A stretch of 6,309 nucleotides of DNA, taken from contig JBEBVI010000254.1 in assembly GCA_040392805.1 (NCBI GenBank), positions 1 to 6,309 on the forward strand, given 5' to 3'. Made by a program: the position numbers and the translations under genes. Positions 5,964 to 6,309 of the stretch are shown here, piece after piece (the stretch's first letter is position 1; every line of letters starts with the position of its first letter). Origin of the DNA: Taibaiella helvus_B. Its GTDB lineage: Bacteria > Bacteroidota > Bacteroidia > Chitinophagales > Chitinophagaceae. The notes beneath the pieces were generated by a model. The model saw only the letters and a program-made list of their open reading frames with translations, did not search any database and was not told where the DNA came from.

Positions 5964-6309
5964 ATGAGATTAAAACATTTACTTATTCCTGCATCTACAC
6001 ATTTCAGGACGGGACGTATCCTGCAAAAAGCATGTTTACTGTTTTCCATTGTCGCAGCAGGCAGCATGACTTCTTCCGCCCAGACTTTCGAATGGGCCAG
6101 ACGCATGGGCGCAAAAGGACCGGATCAGGCCTGGAATATAGCAGCAGACGGCCGGGGCAATGTTTACGCAACAGGTTATTTTGACGGAACCATAGAACTG
6201 AACCCCAGTGGCACAGGCGGTACGTTAACTTCTGCAGGAGGTTATGATATTTTCTTAGTGAAGTATGATGCGGCAGGTAATTTCGTTTGGGCTAAACGAA
6301 TGGGAGGGG
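5964..6309 (+). CDS. Exported SBBP (beta-propeller repeat) protein, 5' part only
   Basis: The open frame runs off the right edge; 115 codons are visible. Residues 1-40 are a long signal peptide: basic residues up to K22, hydrophobic ACLLFSIVAAG, and a likely cleavage site around SSAQ (37-40). From residue 44 the sequence follows the SBBP pattern: WARRMG, DGRGNVYATGYFDG (62-75), LTSAGGYDIFLVKYD (88-102), AAGNFVWAKRMGG (103-115), where the WAKRMGG opens the next repeat. One complete blade and the start of a second are therefore present. The ATG at 5964 is the first in frame and no Shine-Dalgarno precedes it, as is usual in this phylum. Family members are typically large secreted proteins, often with a C-terminal T9SS signal, which cannot be seen here. 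It is divergent from the kinase operon. Specific function unknown. Confidence 0.88.
   Translation, partial: MRLKHLLIPASTHFRTGRILQKACLLFSIVAAGSMTSSAQTFEWARRMGAKGPDQAWNIAADGRGNVYATGYFDGTIELNPSGTGGTLTSAGGYDIFLVKYDAAGNFVWAKRMGG

Noticed and set aside
5900..6106. Minus-strand open frame of 68 codons over the start of the SBBP gene
   Set aside because: It is antisense to a clear signal peptide and SBBP repeat, with no recognisable features of its own.

Overview
The window looks chromosomal and comes from a member of the Bacteroidota, most likely Chitinophaga-like (order Chitinophagales). Three things point there: a long secreted protein ending in a gliding-motility/type IX secretion type-B sorting domain, Bacteroidota-style -7 promoter boxes (TAnnTTTG) with no clear Shine-Dalgarno sequences, and a TPR-type sensor kinase paired with a NarL-type regulator. 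The genus is inference; the phylum is well supported.

Layout. Three genes lie on the minus strand, in transcription order: a periplasmic-TPR sensor histidine kinase (5251 to 3311), its likely cognate NarL/FixJ-type response regulator (3230 to 2589), and a 762-residue secreted multidomain protein with a C-terminal CHU_C sorting domain (2367 to 79). The kinase and regulator are 80 bases apart with no obvious promoter between them, so they probably form one operon. The secreted-protein gene lies 221 bases further on and has its own candidate promoter, a tandemly duplicated -7 box. On the plus strand, a divergent gene begins at 5964 and runs off the right edge; it encodes an exported SBBP (beta-propeller repeat) protein.

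The 712-base divergent spacer (5252-5963) is the most structured non-coding part. From left to right it holds the kinase promoter, small CCTG/CAGG inverted repeats, a REP-like cluster of degenerate CTGAGC/GCTCAG elements (5511-5597), a perfect 16-base palindrome (5660-5675), a -7 box for the SBBP gene, a short hairpin with a T6 tract just downstream of it, and a leader of about 230 bases with alternative hairpins.

How the parts may work together: the kinase has a signal peptide, a TPR sensor region facing the periplasm, one membrane span and a HisKA_3/HATPase core. It probably phosphorylates the regulator at Asp54. Regulation of the two flanking secreted-protein genes by this pair is plausible from position alone and is not shown by the sequence. 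No mobile element, CRISPR array, rRNA or tRNA was seen, and I did not find a clearly new defence or enzymatic system. The best leads are the split-PKD/propeller architecture of the secreted protein and the regulatory structure of the divergent spacer.
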